From Callipepla californica brunnescens (taxonomy: Eukaryota > Chordata > Aves > Galliformes > Odontophoridae), in NCBI GenBank assembly GCA_023055505.1, contig JALIRH010000004.1, positions 51,775,115-51,839,114 on the forward strand: DNA of 64,000 nt, given 5' to 3'. Below, one piece after another: positions 26,401-38,880 of the stretch (the stretch's first letter is position 1; every line of letters begins with the position of its first letter). The notes beneath the pieces are model-generated. The model had not been told where the DNA came from, did no database searches, and worked only from the letters and a program-made list of their open reading frames with translations. The position numbers and the translations under genes are program-made.

Positions 26401-29400
26401 AGCTAATCCCCAGAGCAGGAAACAAAAGCCTCATTTAAAGAAAAAAATTCACCCACAGCCCAATTCTCTCAATTGCATCTGCAGGGGGTTTCCTGTCATT
26501 TTTGTTCAACTAGGGGATAAATATGGGAAACCTACAACCTTCAAGGGGAATGTATTTTAGACAACCAACGAGACAGATACATCTAGAAACTTCAAGGTGC
26601 CTGTACAGAATAGTAGAGTGGGTCAGGCTGAACCAGGCCACCTAACCTGCACAGTGGTGGCCATCAGGATCAGGTGTCTAAGAAAGAAGCACAGAATTTT
26701 TTAGATACATGATTTTTCAGTGCAAAGGAGAAGTAGAGAACAACCACCTTCCACAAGGGAGATCAAGGTCAACCTGTACTAAAGGGGCAGCAGTTCTCAC
26801 TTCAGCAGCAGAAATAAGCTAGAAGCCATAGGAAGTGTGCACCAAAAACATTTAATTATTAATTCATTTTGCATGTGCTTTGTCTTAAATCTTCAGATCC
26901 CTGCCAATTCAGCTGATATCCAAAGAGCTGGTGGGGAATTATAACATCAGGCTAGTTAACCACGCTGGGCTAAGTGCCCTTCTTATTTACAACCCTGTAA
27001 CCTCATTTAAATTTTTAATAGGGTTGCCAAGATTTAATGAAGCAGGCCTTAATCCATACAGTCAGGGTCCAAAAAGCAATCGAACTCAAAGCCTTGATTT
27101 CCATTTAAAAGTAAGTAACACTTCACATCAGAAGGAAGGTTCCTTGCACTGCAGTGGCTTAGAACTAAGGAGAGTTTTTTTTCTTTAGTGACTCTTCAAA
27201 GACTGAAAGCCAAAGACCAAATATCTGCCACTAAAATTAATATATTTTGTGCTATATGATATACACCACTGTTCTGGATCAGCCTTTAATGCAATGCCTT
27301 TAATGTAATCAGTGAAGCAAAACAGAGTTAAACCTGCAGCCAAAATGCAGTGATCAGGTTCTCTACATCTAGAGGACATAGGATTTGTTAACCCCAAAGG
27401 CAGGTCCAGCCCCATATCTCAGAACTGCTGAGGGACTCTGCATCCAGAGATGGCATTATGCAGGCATGCCCCAGCTCACCAGGAACAGTGTTGTGCTCTG
27501 TCCTACACAGCAGACCCTCTGAGATGGACAATCCAATGATCCTACAACTGATTTTTCCTACACAGGTGAAAAAACCCCACCTCACATTTGAGAGCTATAC
27601 AGCTCAGACTATAAATTGCCTGTTTCCAGAGCTACTTGCCTGCTCCTGACATCACACATCAGGTAGAGCATCTCCCACAAGCACCCTCCCCACACTGCAG
27701 CCTGTGAAAGCTGACCTTTGGGAGCAGCCCAGCCCCAATAGCAGTGCTCAAAGCAGCCCAGATACTGAACAGGAACCAGCCCTAGGGCTTACACGCTGTT
27801 ATAGAGTAGTTGGGGATGTTTTCTTTTTATAGAGCCACATCTAAAAGCATTGGGAAGCTTACAGAGCGGTCCTGAACAGATAAGTTGAACTAGATAAGCT
27901 CTTAAAATCCAAGTCCTCCAGAGGAAGCTGCAACATCAAGCTTCCCTGAGAGGTGCTGAAATTTTGGGCACGGGTACAAAACGGAGCATTAAATTCCATA
28001 GACAAGTAGGGCTCATCCTCAGCTGCATCCTGTCCCCAAATCCTATAATCCCCTTACAGGATTTCTTCAGCTAGGAAGGGCAAGTAGAACCACTCTCACT
28101 GCACAGCCCAGGTAGGAACATGCTCATTACTCTGCTAATCTCTCCAGAGCTTGTAGAGACGAAGAGAATCCCATCTAGAAAGCTATTCAAAGCACCTCAT
28201 GTTCCCAGTTCCATCCAAACCAGGCAGGTGAATATACTGATGCAATTAACTGCAGGCAGTTCGGCACAGATGGTCCCCAAGAAACAGAACTCTGAACAGC
28301 AGGGTTCCATATTTAATGATGATCCAGGCCCTCAGCAAGGCAGGGCAGCAAGCCCCATGGGGCTATAGGAGCCAAACTCACCCAGCTGCCTGCACTTCTT
28401 CCTCTGGTCAGCAAGCACCAGGAGCTCCCCAGGGGCTTCATTCCAAGTCTGCAGCAGTGATGTCTGACCTTGCATCCACTTGCAGTCCAGGCATTCTGGG
28501 CTGGAGCTCAGTGTAGTTTGGTAGGAAAGCACTCCTGAGCTTATTGCATCCAGTAGCACACAGATATCTGAGAGCAAGTGCTAGGTACTGTGATTTGGGA
28601 AGGAATACTTCAACTTTCTCAACACCATTTCACCCTGAGGTAGAGATGCCCACTAATTGCTGTTACAAAAGATGTAGAAAACTCTCGCAGCTCAAAAGCT
28701 TCCTCTGTGCTTAACTGGGGCAGTAGCATCCCCAGGCAGGAGGTCTATCCTCAAGTGGTGTTTGTCCCACTTTATAGAGTGGAATTGGTGATCCCTAGCA
28801 CCAGGGAAAGCTCTGGCTCACCACAAAGCCTAAATTATTCTGAAGAGTTTTAGGCCACAAAAGCTGTGCCCATTGTCATAAACACAGCACACCAAGGAGC
28901 ACCTGCAGAGCCATGCCTCAGAGCCAAGGAACCCACATCATTGCACTCCTGGAGTGCCATCAGGATAAGGATCATGTGCTGTCACTCCTGACAGGTTTTA
29001 AGGCCAGAAGCAAGCCCGATAAAGGGCAGTAGCTGCAGCATCTTGCACATAGAGGGGAGGGCTCCCTGCTTTTGCTGCCCTCTAAACTAAACAGGAATTC
29101 AAGTTATTGCTTCACACAGAGAAAAGATGCTGATTAGCTGTTGTCTGTGGCACCCCACCTCCGATCAGAAGAAAAATACCATCTGGCATGCCACCCCTGG
29201 AGGACTGCCAACCTTCACAGTAAAATATGAAGGTAGGAGAAGGTCAAGGTAACGGGAGGGGAGCAAAACAGGCAGGAAGATTAATCCCTGCCAGGTGGTG
29301 TCAGCCCAGACATTGGAGTACAGAAGTGGGGATGGATGAGCCAGCAGAGAAGAGCTGAAGAAAGAGGAAGAAGTGAAGCAGTTCTCTACAGGAAAGAGAC

Positions 29401-32400
29401 GAATGAATCAAAGACTAACAAATGAGCTGCAGATAGACTTAGAAAAGGACCCACTTCAAAACCTTGTGTGAATTTGTATCACTGAGTTTTGGAGAACAAC
29501 TGAACTGGAAGAGCATCTCAAAGGGGATGCATTCTTGACCTCCCCCAGCACAGCAACAGGAACATGAATATAGTACCACTCCTTCCAGCGAGGAGTGAGG
29601 AGCTGCACACTGAGGTGGCCATCCCATGCTGACTCTCCCCATGCACTAAGGGATACCCAGCTGTCTGAACACAACTGCTTGCTTGGCAGAGGCCCACCAG
29701 CAGCCAACAATGCACAAACCCAGACTGCTGCTGCTCCTTTCCAAGAGAAAGCCCATCCCACCTACCACAGCCACTTAAAATCAGGTATTCTCCACAACAT
29801 CATTCACTGCTCATTACCTGTACCACCTGGAAGGGGACAGGTTTTCCAACAAGTTTATTAACAACAGTAACACATGCATAGTCATGTACCAGACAGACCA
29901 ATTGGGAGCCCACGTTATCAGTGTAACTGCTCCTCTCCACAGGAAGCTGCCCGCCCTTTAGGCTTGGGAGCAGTGGTACCTTCTGACTCCAGCTGATCCA
30001 GCCCATAGGTTACAGCTGTGCTGATCTTCCTCACAGCTGGAAGAGCTGTCCTCCTGACAGAAGACGTGACTGATGCTGGAGTCACCAGGACCATTGCTTT
30101 GCTGGATGGTTCCTCTGTTTGCCCAGACTGTGTAACCAGCAGCTCATCCGGAGATGAAACAGCCTTCTCACCAGTGACCAGGACCACATCTGTGAGATCT
30201 GCAAAAGACAAGAAGTTCAGCACAACAACATAAGAAAAAATCCTCACCATTAGAGCCAACACTGGGGGATGGGTTGGACTTGATGATCCTAGTGATCTCT
30301 TCCAACCTTAATGATTCTACGATTTAAGAATGAGCTTCTCAATGAAAGCTTAAGCTCAGGAAAGAAACTATCAGGTACTTGTACCCTCTGCTACATTAAG
30401 CAATTCTTCTGTAATGACACAACTGCTCCAGGACAGCCAGCACAGGAGGTGCCCTTAGTGAGAACAAGTTTTACTTCCATTGTTTTGATGACCCCACTGC
30501 AAGATTAGAGCACTGAGACACCAGATGAGGTCTGAACCGAGTGACAGATCTAGATGTTTATTGCAAAGATGAGAGTTCGTTGGATTTCTAATTAAATCCC
30601 AGAAGCAAATTAATTAGTGGTAATTGCGGGAAGAACCTTCTCCCCCTACAGAGCAACCTTACTTTAAGGGATACAGCGCAAATTGATTCTTCCCTTTGAT
30701 GCCTTGCAATATAAGAACTAGCAGAAGTGCTGCCCAGCAGCAGTTTCATTGCAGCAGCACCTACTCCCACAGAAATGACCTCAAAGGTTATTTTGTGCTA
30801 AGGGGGGCATTACCACACACCTGTCAAAAAGACAGACTCCTGTGTGTACTTGCCAAGGTGACCAAACCAGCAGCTGCATAAACATGACAGCTTAAAGCAC
30901 TTCTCTATGAGAGACATCAACCCTGGACACAAAAGCCAAGAACTCACCCAACAGAAGTGAGTATCGCTACAAGCTTTCAATGGCTTCCTTGATTCTTACA
31001 AGAAAACCCCCTTCATTCCCACACCCTTCCCTAAATAAGCTTTTTTACTCCTTTGGCATGAGCATTAGCAATCCAGTAATCCCCCCCTACATAGGAACTG
31101 GCATAAATAATTAAGGCCAAAAGTCAACTTGTGAACAAGAATGGATGCAGGGGTTTCACACTGTGGTTTTGCTTGGGATAGCTATTTCATTTTTACCTGG
31201 GACAAAGATTATGACCTGCAATCTTAGCATGATTGATCTGCATGAGCACAAAGCAGCAGTAGCTCAGGGCCAGAAGGCAAGGGATAAAAAGCAAGCAGAA
31301 CCCTACCTTCCACACTCTGAGTTCTCACTGTGGAGGTGCCTGCAGCTGTCAGCATCTGGGTGGCACCAGGGGCACTCAGCATCTGGGTGTCTTCCCCACT
31401 GGTTTCCTGAGGAAGGCTTGCAGCTCCTGTCCCCTGTGCAGGAGCAGGCAGCAGTGTCACAGCTGTCAGAGTAGCATCAGCCTCCTGGGCAATAGTTGTT
31501 ACCTCCTGAGTAAAGCCTGCAGCAAGAAGCAGCATCAGCACCAACTCACAGGACAGCTGATGGTAACAGAACAGACATTTGAAGGACTGGCCCCATGCAT
31601 TAATTCCAGAGTCACAGTGCAAGCAGCAGATCCCCCTGCAGCAGCCACCCCCTCAGAGAGGAATAGACCTACCACAGCACTGCAAGTACATGGCATGGAA
31701 AGGGGGGAAAAATAAGAACAAAGCAAGGTCATCAGCACTTCTGGTGACACTCTCAGAACTGAGAGACTCAAGTTGTGTAGAGGAGTTTGTTTTTTACTGC
31801 ACAAGTCTTATTGATTGCTGATGTTTCCCCAACACCTGGGAATAGCAGAAGGGAACCTGCTGAGAAGTCAAGTGGCTATAAATTAATCCTGAAATTAATC
31901 AGTCTTGTTTCAGCACCAGCATGCAATTAGCCTTCCATCTATTACAGGAGAAAGCACATCTTCTGGATGCAGCACAGAGGAAGCTGTCCCTTTGTCCTTA
32001 CAGCCCAAGGGGCAACAATTAAAGACACCCAACAATTATAACAGAGTCCTTAGCCACAGCTCACATTCCTCACCAGCCTATGCACATATCACTGCCCCAC
32101 AGCAGACCCAAGCATCTTCCCCAGCACCCTAAACACCACATAGAAACATCATCAGTGGGCTGAAGGTACCATCTATGCAGGTAAGGCAGCACAAACCCTG
32201 CAGAGCAAGAGCTTTGGTGGAAAAGTAAGGAGACAACACCAGGAACTTCTGTGGTGAGACCTATGTTGTCCTTTGTTACATATTTTGTTTCAAATTTGCT
32301 CTAACCACCCTTGAATATTTCATTCACACGCTACTGGTACAAAATGATTAATCATTTCCAGTCAAGGGAGAGGCACACTGGAAGATCACCCAAAGCAGAA

Positions 32401-34325
32401 CTACATCTGATCAAGGCAAGATGTTTACAACCAAGCTGTGGAAACCCTTCTCAACTGCTGTGGGAGCATCAAAACTGAGGCACTTGCTTTGGGGGTACAC
32501 TGCATACCCAAAGTTCTGCTAAGTCATTAAAAACAACTTCTTAGCTAGCATCACATTGCTGCTGATGAGATTCTAATTCTCTAATGAGACCTTTGTATTC
32601 ACTTACATCCTTCAGCCCCAGCTTCTCCAGTCCCAGCTGTTGTTTGCTACTAAACCTATCCTCTCAGCTCAAGGAGAAGGGGCACTTTAGGGCAGTTGCT
32701 TCACATCACTCAGGGCAGGACAGCACCCAAAAGACTACACTAGCTTGGGCACAAAGGTCACCGTATAGGAACACTCAACACCAGGAGTAGCTGATGGCAT
32801 TCAAGTTACTCATTTAAGCCATTAACCCCCATATGAAGGGGAAGGATGCCCCACACGTACTGTAAGTAGGAAGAGCACACCTTTCTTCACTTAAATGCTT
32901 AAGAAAGGAAGTACAGGCTCTGAGGAGCATCCCTCCCAAACCCACACTTTGAGACAAGTGTCTGTGAACAGTCAAGTCTTTACCTTCCAATGAGCTCTCC
33001 AGAGTAGAGGAGAGATCAGGTGTTATGTCTGTCATCACAGGAGCTTCTGGCTGTGAAGGAGGGATGCTCTTCTCTTCTGCTGTAACCATGTTTATGTTTT
33101 CCAAAGAGTTCAGACCATCTACACCTGGCAAGTCCCCTGTGAGGGAAGCATCACTGCTGGCAGTGGAAGTAACCAGCACATCTTCCCCAGGCACTGCTGC
33201 AGGGGAAGTGCAGTTGATCTCCTTCGCAAGCCCTGGAGTTGGTGGAGCAGATGCTGGGGAAGGCAGCACTCTTGTCACATCACCCTCCACTTCCTCCATA
33301 TCTCCCAGTGGGATCTGGGATGCTTCTGTGGCCACCTGGTCCTCTCCCACCTCCTCACGGTGCATGCTCCCCCCTTGACTTGTACTCCCCAGCTTGGTGT
33401 CATCCCAGTCCGGGGGCACGGAGTCAGCAGGGAGGCTGAAGGCAGTGCTCACTGCAGTGGGCAGCTCTCCTTGCTCCACACCCATGTCTGCCCCCAGATG
33501 GAGGTAGGGCCCAGTGCTCACAAGGGGGTGGTTAGCAGCAGTGGCTCCTTGTGAAGCCAGTGACCTCAGAGCACTGCCCGTGTTGGCTTCTGGCATCCCC
33601 ACCTCAAAGCTCTCACTCAGGGCCTGTGCTGTTGGGATGATGAGGTAGTCACTCGCCCTTCCCAGGCTGGGAGTGCTGGGCTGTGATGTGGGCACCTGCT
33701 CGCTTTGGGGCTGGGGTGCAGCTGAGGGGTACAAGCTGCTCCATGCCATCTCCTCCCCTGCTGCAGCTGTGACAGAAGGGGGGGTTGCCAGGAGGCTGGC
33801 AGAGCTCTGCCCCACCTCACAGTCCTCCGTGGTGGCTTTGTTGATGGGTTCCTCCTGTTCAAGAGGGCTCAGGGTGGTCACTGCCGTGGTCAGCATGGCC
33901 TTGAAGTCTCCATTTTCATTCAGTTCTGACTTGGTGGGACTGAGCTCTTCTTCTACAGCAGCCAGCACCCCAGGCACGGTGGTGCTGACATCCAGGCTCT
34001 GGCTGCTTAGGAAGCTATGGCTTGGGCTTACAAGCCGCATTTCTCTTTCTGCTGTGAAGCCTTCATTTAAGGGCATCCCAGATGGTTTCGCTGGCACTCC
34101 AGATGGTTCCTCAAAGAGGGTTTGCTCAGAAACGCCCAGCTTATTTATTATGTTTGGCATGCTTGTCCTTTCATCTTCCACCCCATTCCCTGCCCATGAG
34201 CCATACTGGGCCTTTGTCATGTCCCTGTCCTCCAGCAGTGGAGATGCAAGGCATGGTGGGCTAGAAGATAAGAGCAGGATGTAGGAGGTGACCACACAGA
34301 AACTAAACCCTACTGGTCTACTCAT
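20203..34325 (-). CDS. ARMH4: ARMH4 (C14orf37), type I membrane protein, 5' four coding exons; 3' end missing
   Basis: Minus-strand gene. Coding pieces are 34325-32984, 31516-31307, 30198-29980 and 20451-20203, all with GT-AG introns in phase 1; they join to 2020 nt (673 codons plus one base). The start at 34325 opens a signal peptide (basic start, hydrophobic core, small residues near residue 28), then a long Ser/Thr/Pro/Glu-rich ectodomain. Landmarks shared with mammalian ARMH4 are DWDDTKL (about residues 306-312), EADATLTAVT, TYGLDQLESE, a Glu/Asp run at 593-613, DTELPGFTLPG, and IEWEQQNQGL at the end of the last exon. The human protein is about 774 residues; the missing part should hold the single transmembrane helix, a basic stop-transfer and a short acidic tail. 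From the literature, ARMH4 binds gp130 (IL6ST) to dampen STAT3 and may restrain mTORC2 through RICTOR. The ectodomain is poorly conserved, so identity rests on the landmarks and on synteny. Confidence 0.93.
20389..20449 (-). repeat. Coding GAG/GAA/GAT repeat (acidic tract of ARMH4)
   Basis: On the minus strand an imperfect trinucleotide repeat encoding 21 Glu/Asp residues. Seen as CTT/CTC/ATC units on the plus strand. Confidence 0.92.
22285..22497 (+). mobile_element. CR1 3' fragment
   Basis: GGTTGGATATCAGGAAACAT, CACAGGCTGCCCAGGGAGAT and CCCATCCTCAATGATTCTGC in CR1 order. Confidence 0.9.
24236..24345 (-). mobile_element. CR1 3' fragment, reverse orientation
   Basis: ATTATAGGATCAACAGTGTT then GGGAAAGACCTTCAAGATCA and TCCAGTCCAAGCATCCACCT, the complement of a CR1 end from a diverged subfamily. 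Confidence 0.82.
25385..25484. repeat. AT-only tract (A run then TA-rich)
   Basis: About 100 bases with only A and T: an A run, then alternating TATATA blocks broken by AAAT/TTTA. Largely self-complementary. It lies in an ARMH4 intron. Confidence 0.95.
29980..30198 (-). CDS. ARMH4: ARMH4 third coding exon
   Basis: Acceptor TTTTGCAG|AT, donor GAAG|GTACCA; 219 nt, phase 1 to phase 1, residues 518-590 plus one base. It ends with ISTAVTYGLDQLESE, almost the same as the mammalian segment just before the acidic tract. That fixes its place directly before the acidic exon. Confidence 0.9.
30252..30327 (+). mobile_element. CR1 3' tail fragment in an ARMH4 intron
   Basis: GATGGGTTGGACTTGATGAT, CTTCCAACCTTAATGATTCT and ACGATTT. 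Confidence 0.9.
31307..31516 (-). CDS. ARMH4: ARMH4 second coding exon
   Basis: Acceptor CTGCAG|GC, donor GAAG|GTAGGG; 210 nt, phase 1 to phase 1, residues 448-517 plus one base. It carries EADATLTAVTLL, which resembles the EPDATLSMVT segment I recall in the mammalian protein. The rest is Thr/Ala/Gln-rich, with a short internal repeat in which TQMLSAPG is followed by TQMLTAAG. Confidence 0.87.
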
Positions 34326-34380
34326 AGCTGAAGAGGTGTGCACAGAAGTCCACAAGGCTGTCGAGTCCAAAAAGCAAGAC
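32984..34380 (-). CDS. ARMH4: ARMH4 first coding exon (signal peptide and most of ectodomain)
   Basis: The acceptor is a pyrimidine tract and AG just above 34380; the ATG is at 34325-34323, leaving 55 nt of 5' UTR in this exon. An in-frame ATG farther up (34433) lies beyond the acceptor and is not used. It encodes residues 1-447 plus one base. The donor follows LESSLEG (GAAG|GTAAAG) at 32984/32983. The exon is low-complexity, rich in Ser, Thr, Pro, Ala and Glu, with one NCT glycosylation sequon and the conserved DWDDTKL motif. Confidence 0.92.
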
Positions 34381-34447
34381 CTGGGAAGGGAAAAAAAAGA
34401 ATCCAGATTACACACGCATTGACCCAGTGCCATAAATAACTGGCTGA

Positions 34448-34510
34448 CAGTTGGGGAGTTGGACTAGATGGTCTCTAGAGGACCCTTCCAACCCATACAG
34501 TTCTGTGACA
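34448..34510 (+). mobile_element. CR1 3' tail fragment in ARMH4 intron 1
   Basis: GGGAGTTGGACTAGATGGTC, CCCTTCCAACCCATACAGTT and CTGTGA. Confidence 0.87.
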
Positions 34511-37500
34511 TGGAGTTCCACATTTGGGACTTGTCAGTTTTGCACGGATCCCTCCTATACATCCCAACCAACAGATCCCTGCACCTCATTCTACTGTTCC
34601 TGACCTACCCAAAGCCTTACACCAGACAAAAATCTAATCTCCCAGCAGAAACAAGCACAGACCTTGCCAAGCTCTTTCCCTTATTGAGTGCTCCAGCCTA
34701 CCTAAGTAAAGAAAGGAGGTATGAGGCTTGTCATGCAATAGGCCTAAGGCTTCTGGTCAGCTATGTGCACAGTTGCAGAAGCTAACTACAGAAGGTGCTG
34801 GAATTGCAAGGCTGGCCTATCAAGTACAAATGAGCACACAGATCCTTTTGATTTGGCCAGTACCTGTTCAGTTTCATGAGAGAACCGCTCTTGATGCAGA
34901 GGGATAGTAGATATCAGGAAGGCTAGGAATGCCAGCACCACCCCTTGGTCTTCACGGGAATTAGCAAAGGTCACCTTTGCTCGGGGACATGAGGATGTCA
35001 CCATTCCCCAGCTTGCAGTACTCCTTGTTTGCACACCTGAACAGCAAGTATGGAAATATTTCCATTTGTACACAGTGCAGTAGTTGTTGCACAAGTGTAT
35101 AGTGCTCCTTCACACCCTCCCACGTGGCCATGCAATGCTGTAACCTCTGCCACAGAGGGAAGGAGTTCAGAAAAATCCTATTTGTGCTAATGCATCCAAA
35201 ACAAAGGTCCTCTCTGTCCTGCTGCTCATATACGTTTGTCTTTTCTTTTGGAAGAAGTTATTGTATGTGTCCAGTCAGCTAGATACAGCCAGAAGGCTTC
35301 CCATAGTAGGTCACACAGCTATTTGTGTATTCCCATCAGAAAATGAGCCTCTTGCTCCACACAGCAGAGATTTCTCATCCCACAGGTGTACAGATACATC
35401 CGTAGGTTTCCAGCTCGAGGTTCTCCAGCACTCTAAAGACACTCAAGGAGGCGGTCAACTGGAATACCAAAAAGAATCTCTTCCTCCACAAGCTCACTCC
35501 ACTCTCAACAGGACTGGGAATGAGCAAGTGGGAAAGCCACTCGTTAGCAGACTAGATCATAAAGACCTGTTTAATTAGAATGTTAAAAAGCAATATCAAG
35601 AGCCTTTCCTCCTTGTGACTAGGAGATAACATGGGTAATGCTCCATATAAGCCTACCACTGCAGTATCCAGCAGAACCCTGGGCAGCCTTACACTGTTTT
35701 CTGATGCTGAGAAGTGCTGTTGGCCACAGCTCTACATGAGCAGAGGGCAGAGATAGCAGCAGCTCTGTGTTCAGGAAACCCACAACCACCAGATCTAAGC
35801 TAACCTAGACCCCCACACTCAATAAGATCTGGAGACAGTGGCACAGAGCACGCTGCAGGATAATGGCACAAGTTCACGCTTCAAAGATTAGTCAGAGTTT
35901 AAGATCTACTTTAGGAAGAAGCTGGATTACATCGTGTGTGAACAGCAGTGACCCGGCTATCTACCTAAGCAGAGTTTAACACCTTGCTGTAGCACTTAAT
36001 GCAGAATTGATCTGGGGCTTAGCAGCTGGCTGCAGCAGCCTGGTACTCAGGCTGCAATGGGCAATACATCTCTCCTCCCATCTAGCTATTTATACAGTCA
36101 GTTTCCTCTACAGCCTTAGCCTAGTGCTAAAGCAAGCTGCTCTGACCAAGCACCTCCCCTATGGCAGGATTAAGGCTTTCCCTTTCTAGCTCACAGCTGG
36201 GGGAATAGCCCAGTACTCCACACTTCACCCAGCTCTCACTCAGAATCCTCCAAGCTAAAGCCCTGGAGGCCAGCTGCAGAGCAGCAGCCAGGCTCTGTGG
36301 AAGAGTAATCCTCACTTCCAATAGGAAGGAGGCAGAAGACAACACCAGCCACTTCCCCTGCTCACAGTAACAAGTCCCAGGAGATGCAGCTCATCTGCTA
36401 AAGCAGCACAACCGCAGGCAACCAAGTAGCTTTATCTTTAGCACAGAGAAAAGTGGCCTTTAACACTCGGTGAGCCTGAAAGAAGCACAGAGAGCTGCAA
36501 GGCTATAAGAGGTGCCAGAACCAGGCATTTCTGAGAGCTGTCCCTCAGACTAAGAGCCACCTACCACTACTGCGGGCAAGTCACCAAGCTGTAGGACAAC
36601 ATAAATGCTTCAAAGGGTGAATAAGTCCCAGACTCAGCCAGGTCTCTGAGCCTTTCATCCAATCATTCTTAGTAATAGCTGTTAAGTCATTAAGCCCCTC
36701 CGTGAAGTTTTAAGGCCTGTTCGTAGAGTCAGGCAGAACCCCAACCTGTCATCATCAATCCAGCACAGCAGCTTTGAAGGGGACATGCACAAAGTAGATC
36801 AGATCCCTTTCAACAGCTCCTCCCAACATGGAACAGCAGTTTACAGATTCATGCTGCAACACACGAAAGCCTCTTCTACCCCAGCTGCATGTAGTCATTC
36901 CCTAGGACAACTTACCAAGGTTTTGCCCAGTTTACTCATTGAAAACTCGCAAGAAAGCCATTTGCTACTGTTGGAGAAACACAGCCAGAACTTGCCAAGT
37001 TGCTGAAGCAGGGAAAGGATCAAGTTTTGAGTTAATAACCCTGCCACAACAATCCCTCTCCCACACAGAGGCTTGTGCTCTGGAGCTGAGGTGGCTGCAT
37101 GCATCATATAGCAGAGAGCACAGGAGATTAACAGGTCAGCCTCAGACAAATCAGCACCCTGCCTCTGCAGAACACAGCTTTTTGCACCTCCAGTACAAGC
37201 TTGATAATGGTAGCTTCGACTGGCTGAACATTTGTTGACATTCAGCCCTGCAGTTCATCCACCAGTCGGTGTGGAAACAGAAATGCCACCAATCTTTTAA
37301 CATGAAGATTTAGCCAAAACGTGCAAGCCAGGCAACTGCCAGCAATCAAGTGCTATGCTACTGGAGTGCTAACACATGCTATCCAAGCCTTATTACTTGT
37401 GCTGAATACAAAAGCCAGCAGATAATACTGCAGGGCTCTAACTCCTACTTTTGTGCACGAGCAGGGAAGAATGCCTTCATTTCATCTTCCATTGTCCTCA

Positions 37501-38662
37501 CCCAGTCATATCCATCCAATTGAGGAGCCGGTGTTCCTACAGCATCTCAGCCACCCCCAACAGCTCCTGATGATTTCCCAATGTCACAGCCAGAGATGGA
37601 TGAGCAGAACTATGCAAGCACAGCTGCACATCACCCAGAGGGGCACACCTTCCTCCAGCTTTGAGGACAAATCGTTATAAATGAAGAGATGAGATTATTA
37701 TTCCTTTAGGGCTGGTAGGAAGCTGGCCTTGCAGGCACCTTAATGCATAATGCATTACTTGGAGCATTCGTGTCTCTTCTCAGAGTGCTACAGCTGGAAG
37801 GCAGCATGTTTTAGGCATTATTCCCCCAGCTGCGAAGCAGTGCTTGCTTTGTTCAGAAAGGCACTGACCACCTATGTAAATCCCTATCCAGCTTTGCAAT
37901 TAGAAGCTGCTCTGAGCCCTCTGTGGCTCCTGATCTACACCAGGTCCCAGCACCCTGCAAGTCAAGGGTCTGACAGGTTAATGAGCGATCAAAGGGACGA
38001 GGAGAAAGGGTGTTAAGAACAGGGTCTAACAGTTCGCAAAGGCAACACCATCCTCCAGGTTCACTCGGAACGGAGCAACAGCATTCGGGTTCCAGGCAGT
38101 AAGAAGCACTCAGAAATGTCAGCACCCAATACGACGGACAGCAAGACTCAACGGATCACCCGGGAGACCACGAAGCAGATCAACTCAACCTCGCCGGGCC
38201 ATCCTTACATAGGGCCATCCTTACGTAGGACTCACTCCGTTTTCTGCAGAAGGAACGGGCTCAGCAGTGGCCTGAGACCCGACCGCAGCAGCACGCCTGC
38301 CCACGGCGCACGGACTCAGCCCATTGCTGTCCCCAGCGGCATTTCCAGGCTAGCTGGGTGCCAGCACCGAGCCCAGCACCGCCGCTGCCCATCGCCGTGC
38401 CGCACCGACAGACAGCCGTGCCAGGACCGACGGACCCCCCCTGGCAGCCGCCAGCCACAAAAGCCACCGGGACTACACCACGGGGATGGGGGGAGGAGGG
38501 GGAAAAGGGGGATGGAGCCGGCGGCCCCTAGCCCCCCACCCCATACTCCCAGCCCCATCGCAGGGCCCAGCCCCAGCGCTCCGCTCGCTGGGAACAAAGA
38601 GCCTGAAGGCGGGTGGAAAACCATAATAATCAATTACAAACGAGCGAACACCGGGGAAGGGG

Positions 38663-38696
38663 GGGGGTGGGGGATAGATAGATAGATAAATAAATA
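38663..38696. repeat. G run followed by GATA/AATA microsatellite
   Basis: A G-rich run, then GATAGATAGATA and AATAAATAAATA. Sits at the edge of the ARMH4 CpG island. Confidence 0.85.
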
Positions 38697-38783
38697 ACCT
38701 CCTTAGGGAGGGAGGGATGCTGCCCAGCCACCCTCGCATCGCCCCCACGCACACGAGCACGCAGCCGCCCCCCCGGGGCTCAC

Positions 38784-38880
38784 CTGCCTCCCTCCGCCCG
38801 CAGCTCCGCTCCGCAGCATCCCGGGGCCGCGCGGCCGGGGCGGGGCGGCAGAGAGGGAAATACCGCCCAGCTTGGGCGGA
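38784..38880 (-). other. ARMH4: Probable ARMH4 non-coding first exon
   Basis: Inside a CpG island, the minus strand has a perfect donor context (GGAGGCAG|GTGAGC) with the exon ending at 38784. It is 4.4 kb upstream of the first coding exon, which begins with 55 nt of UTR and a strong acceptor. An untranslated first exon is therefore expected here. The upstream limit (transcription start) is a guess within the GC-rich block. Confidence 0.6.

Larger units (their letters stand above)
20452..29979 (-). other. ARMH4 intron, 9.5 kb
   Basis: Lies between the acidic exon and the third coding exon. It holds CR1 pieces at 22285 and 24236 and a 100-bp AT-only tract at 25385. I see no other supportable coding sequence. 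Confidence 0.85.
30199..32983 (-). other. ARMH4 introns around the second coding exon
   Basis: Two introns, 30199-31306 and 31517-32983, interrupted by the exon at 31307-31516. A short sense-plus CR1 tail lies at about 30255-30327. Nothing else was recognised. Confidence 0.85.
34381..38783 (-). other. ARMH4 first intron
   Basis: Runs from the CpG-island donor to the acceptor before the start codon, 4.4 kb. It contains a CR1 3' tail at about 34450-34508. No coding exon was seen; the short ORFs look random. Confidence 0.7.

Noticed and set aside
33673..34284. 203-codon plus-strand ORF
   Set aside because: Exact antisense shadow of the ARMH4 first coding exon; Ser/Val-rich composition is the mirror of that exon.
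34326..34433. Upstream in-frame ATG for ARMH4
   Set aside because: It lies above the splice acceptor at 34380 within the intron, and the later ATG gives a proper signal peptide.
38116..38685. 189-codon plus-strand ORF, and the 219-codon minus-strand ORF 38473-39132
   Set aside because: Both are Pro/Arg/Gly-rich frames that stay open only because CpG islands lack stop codons.
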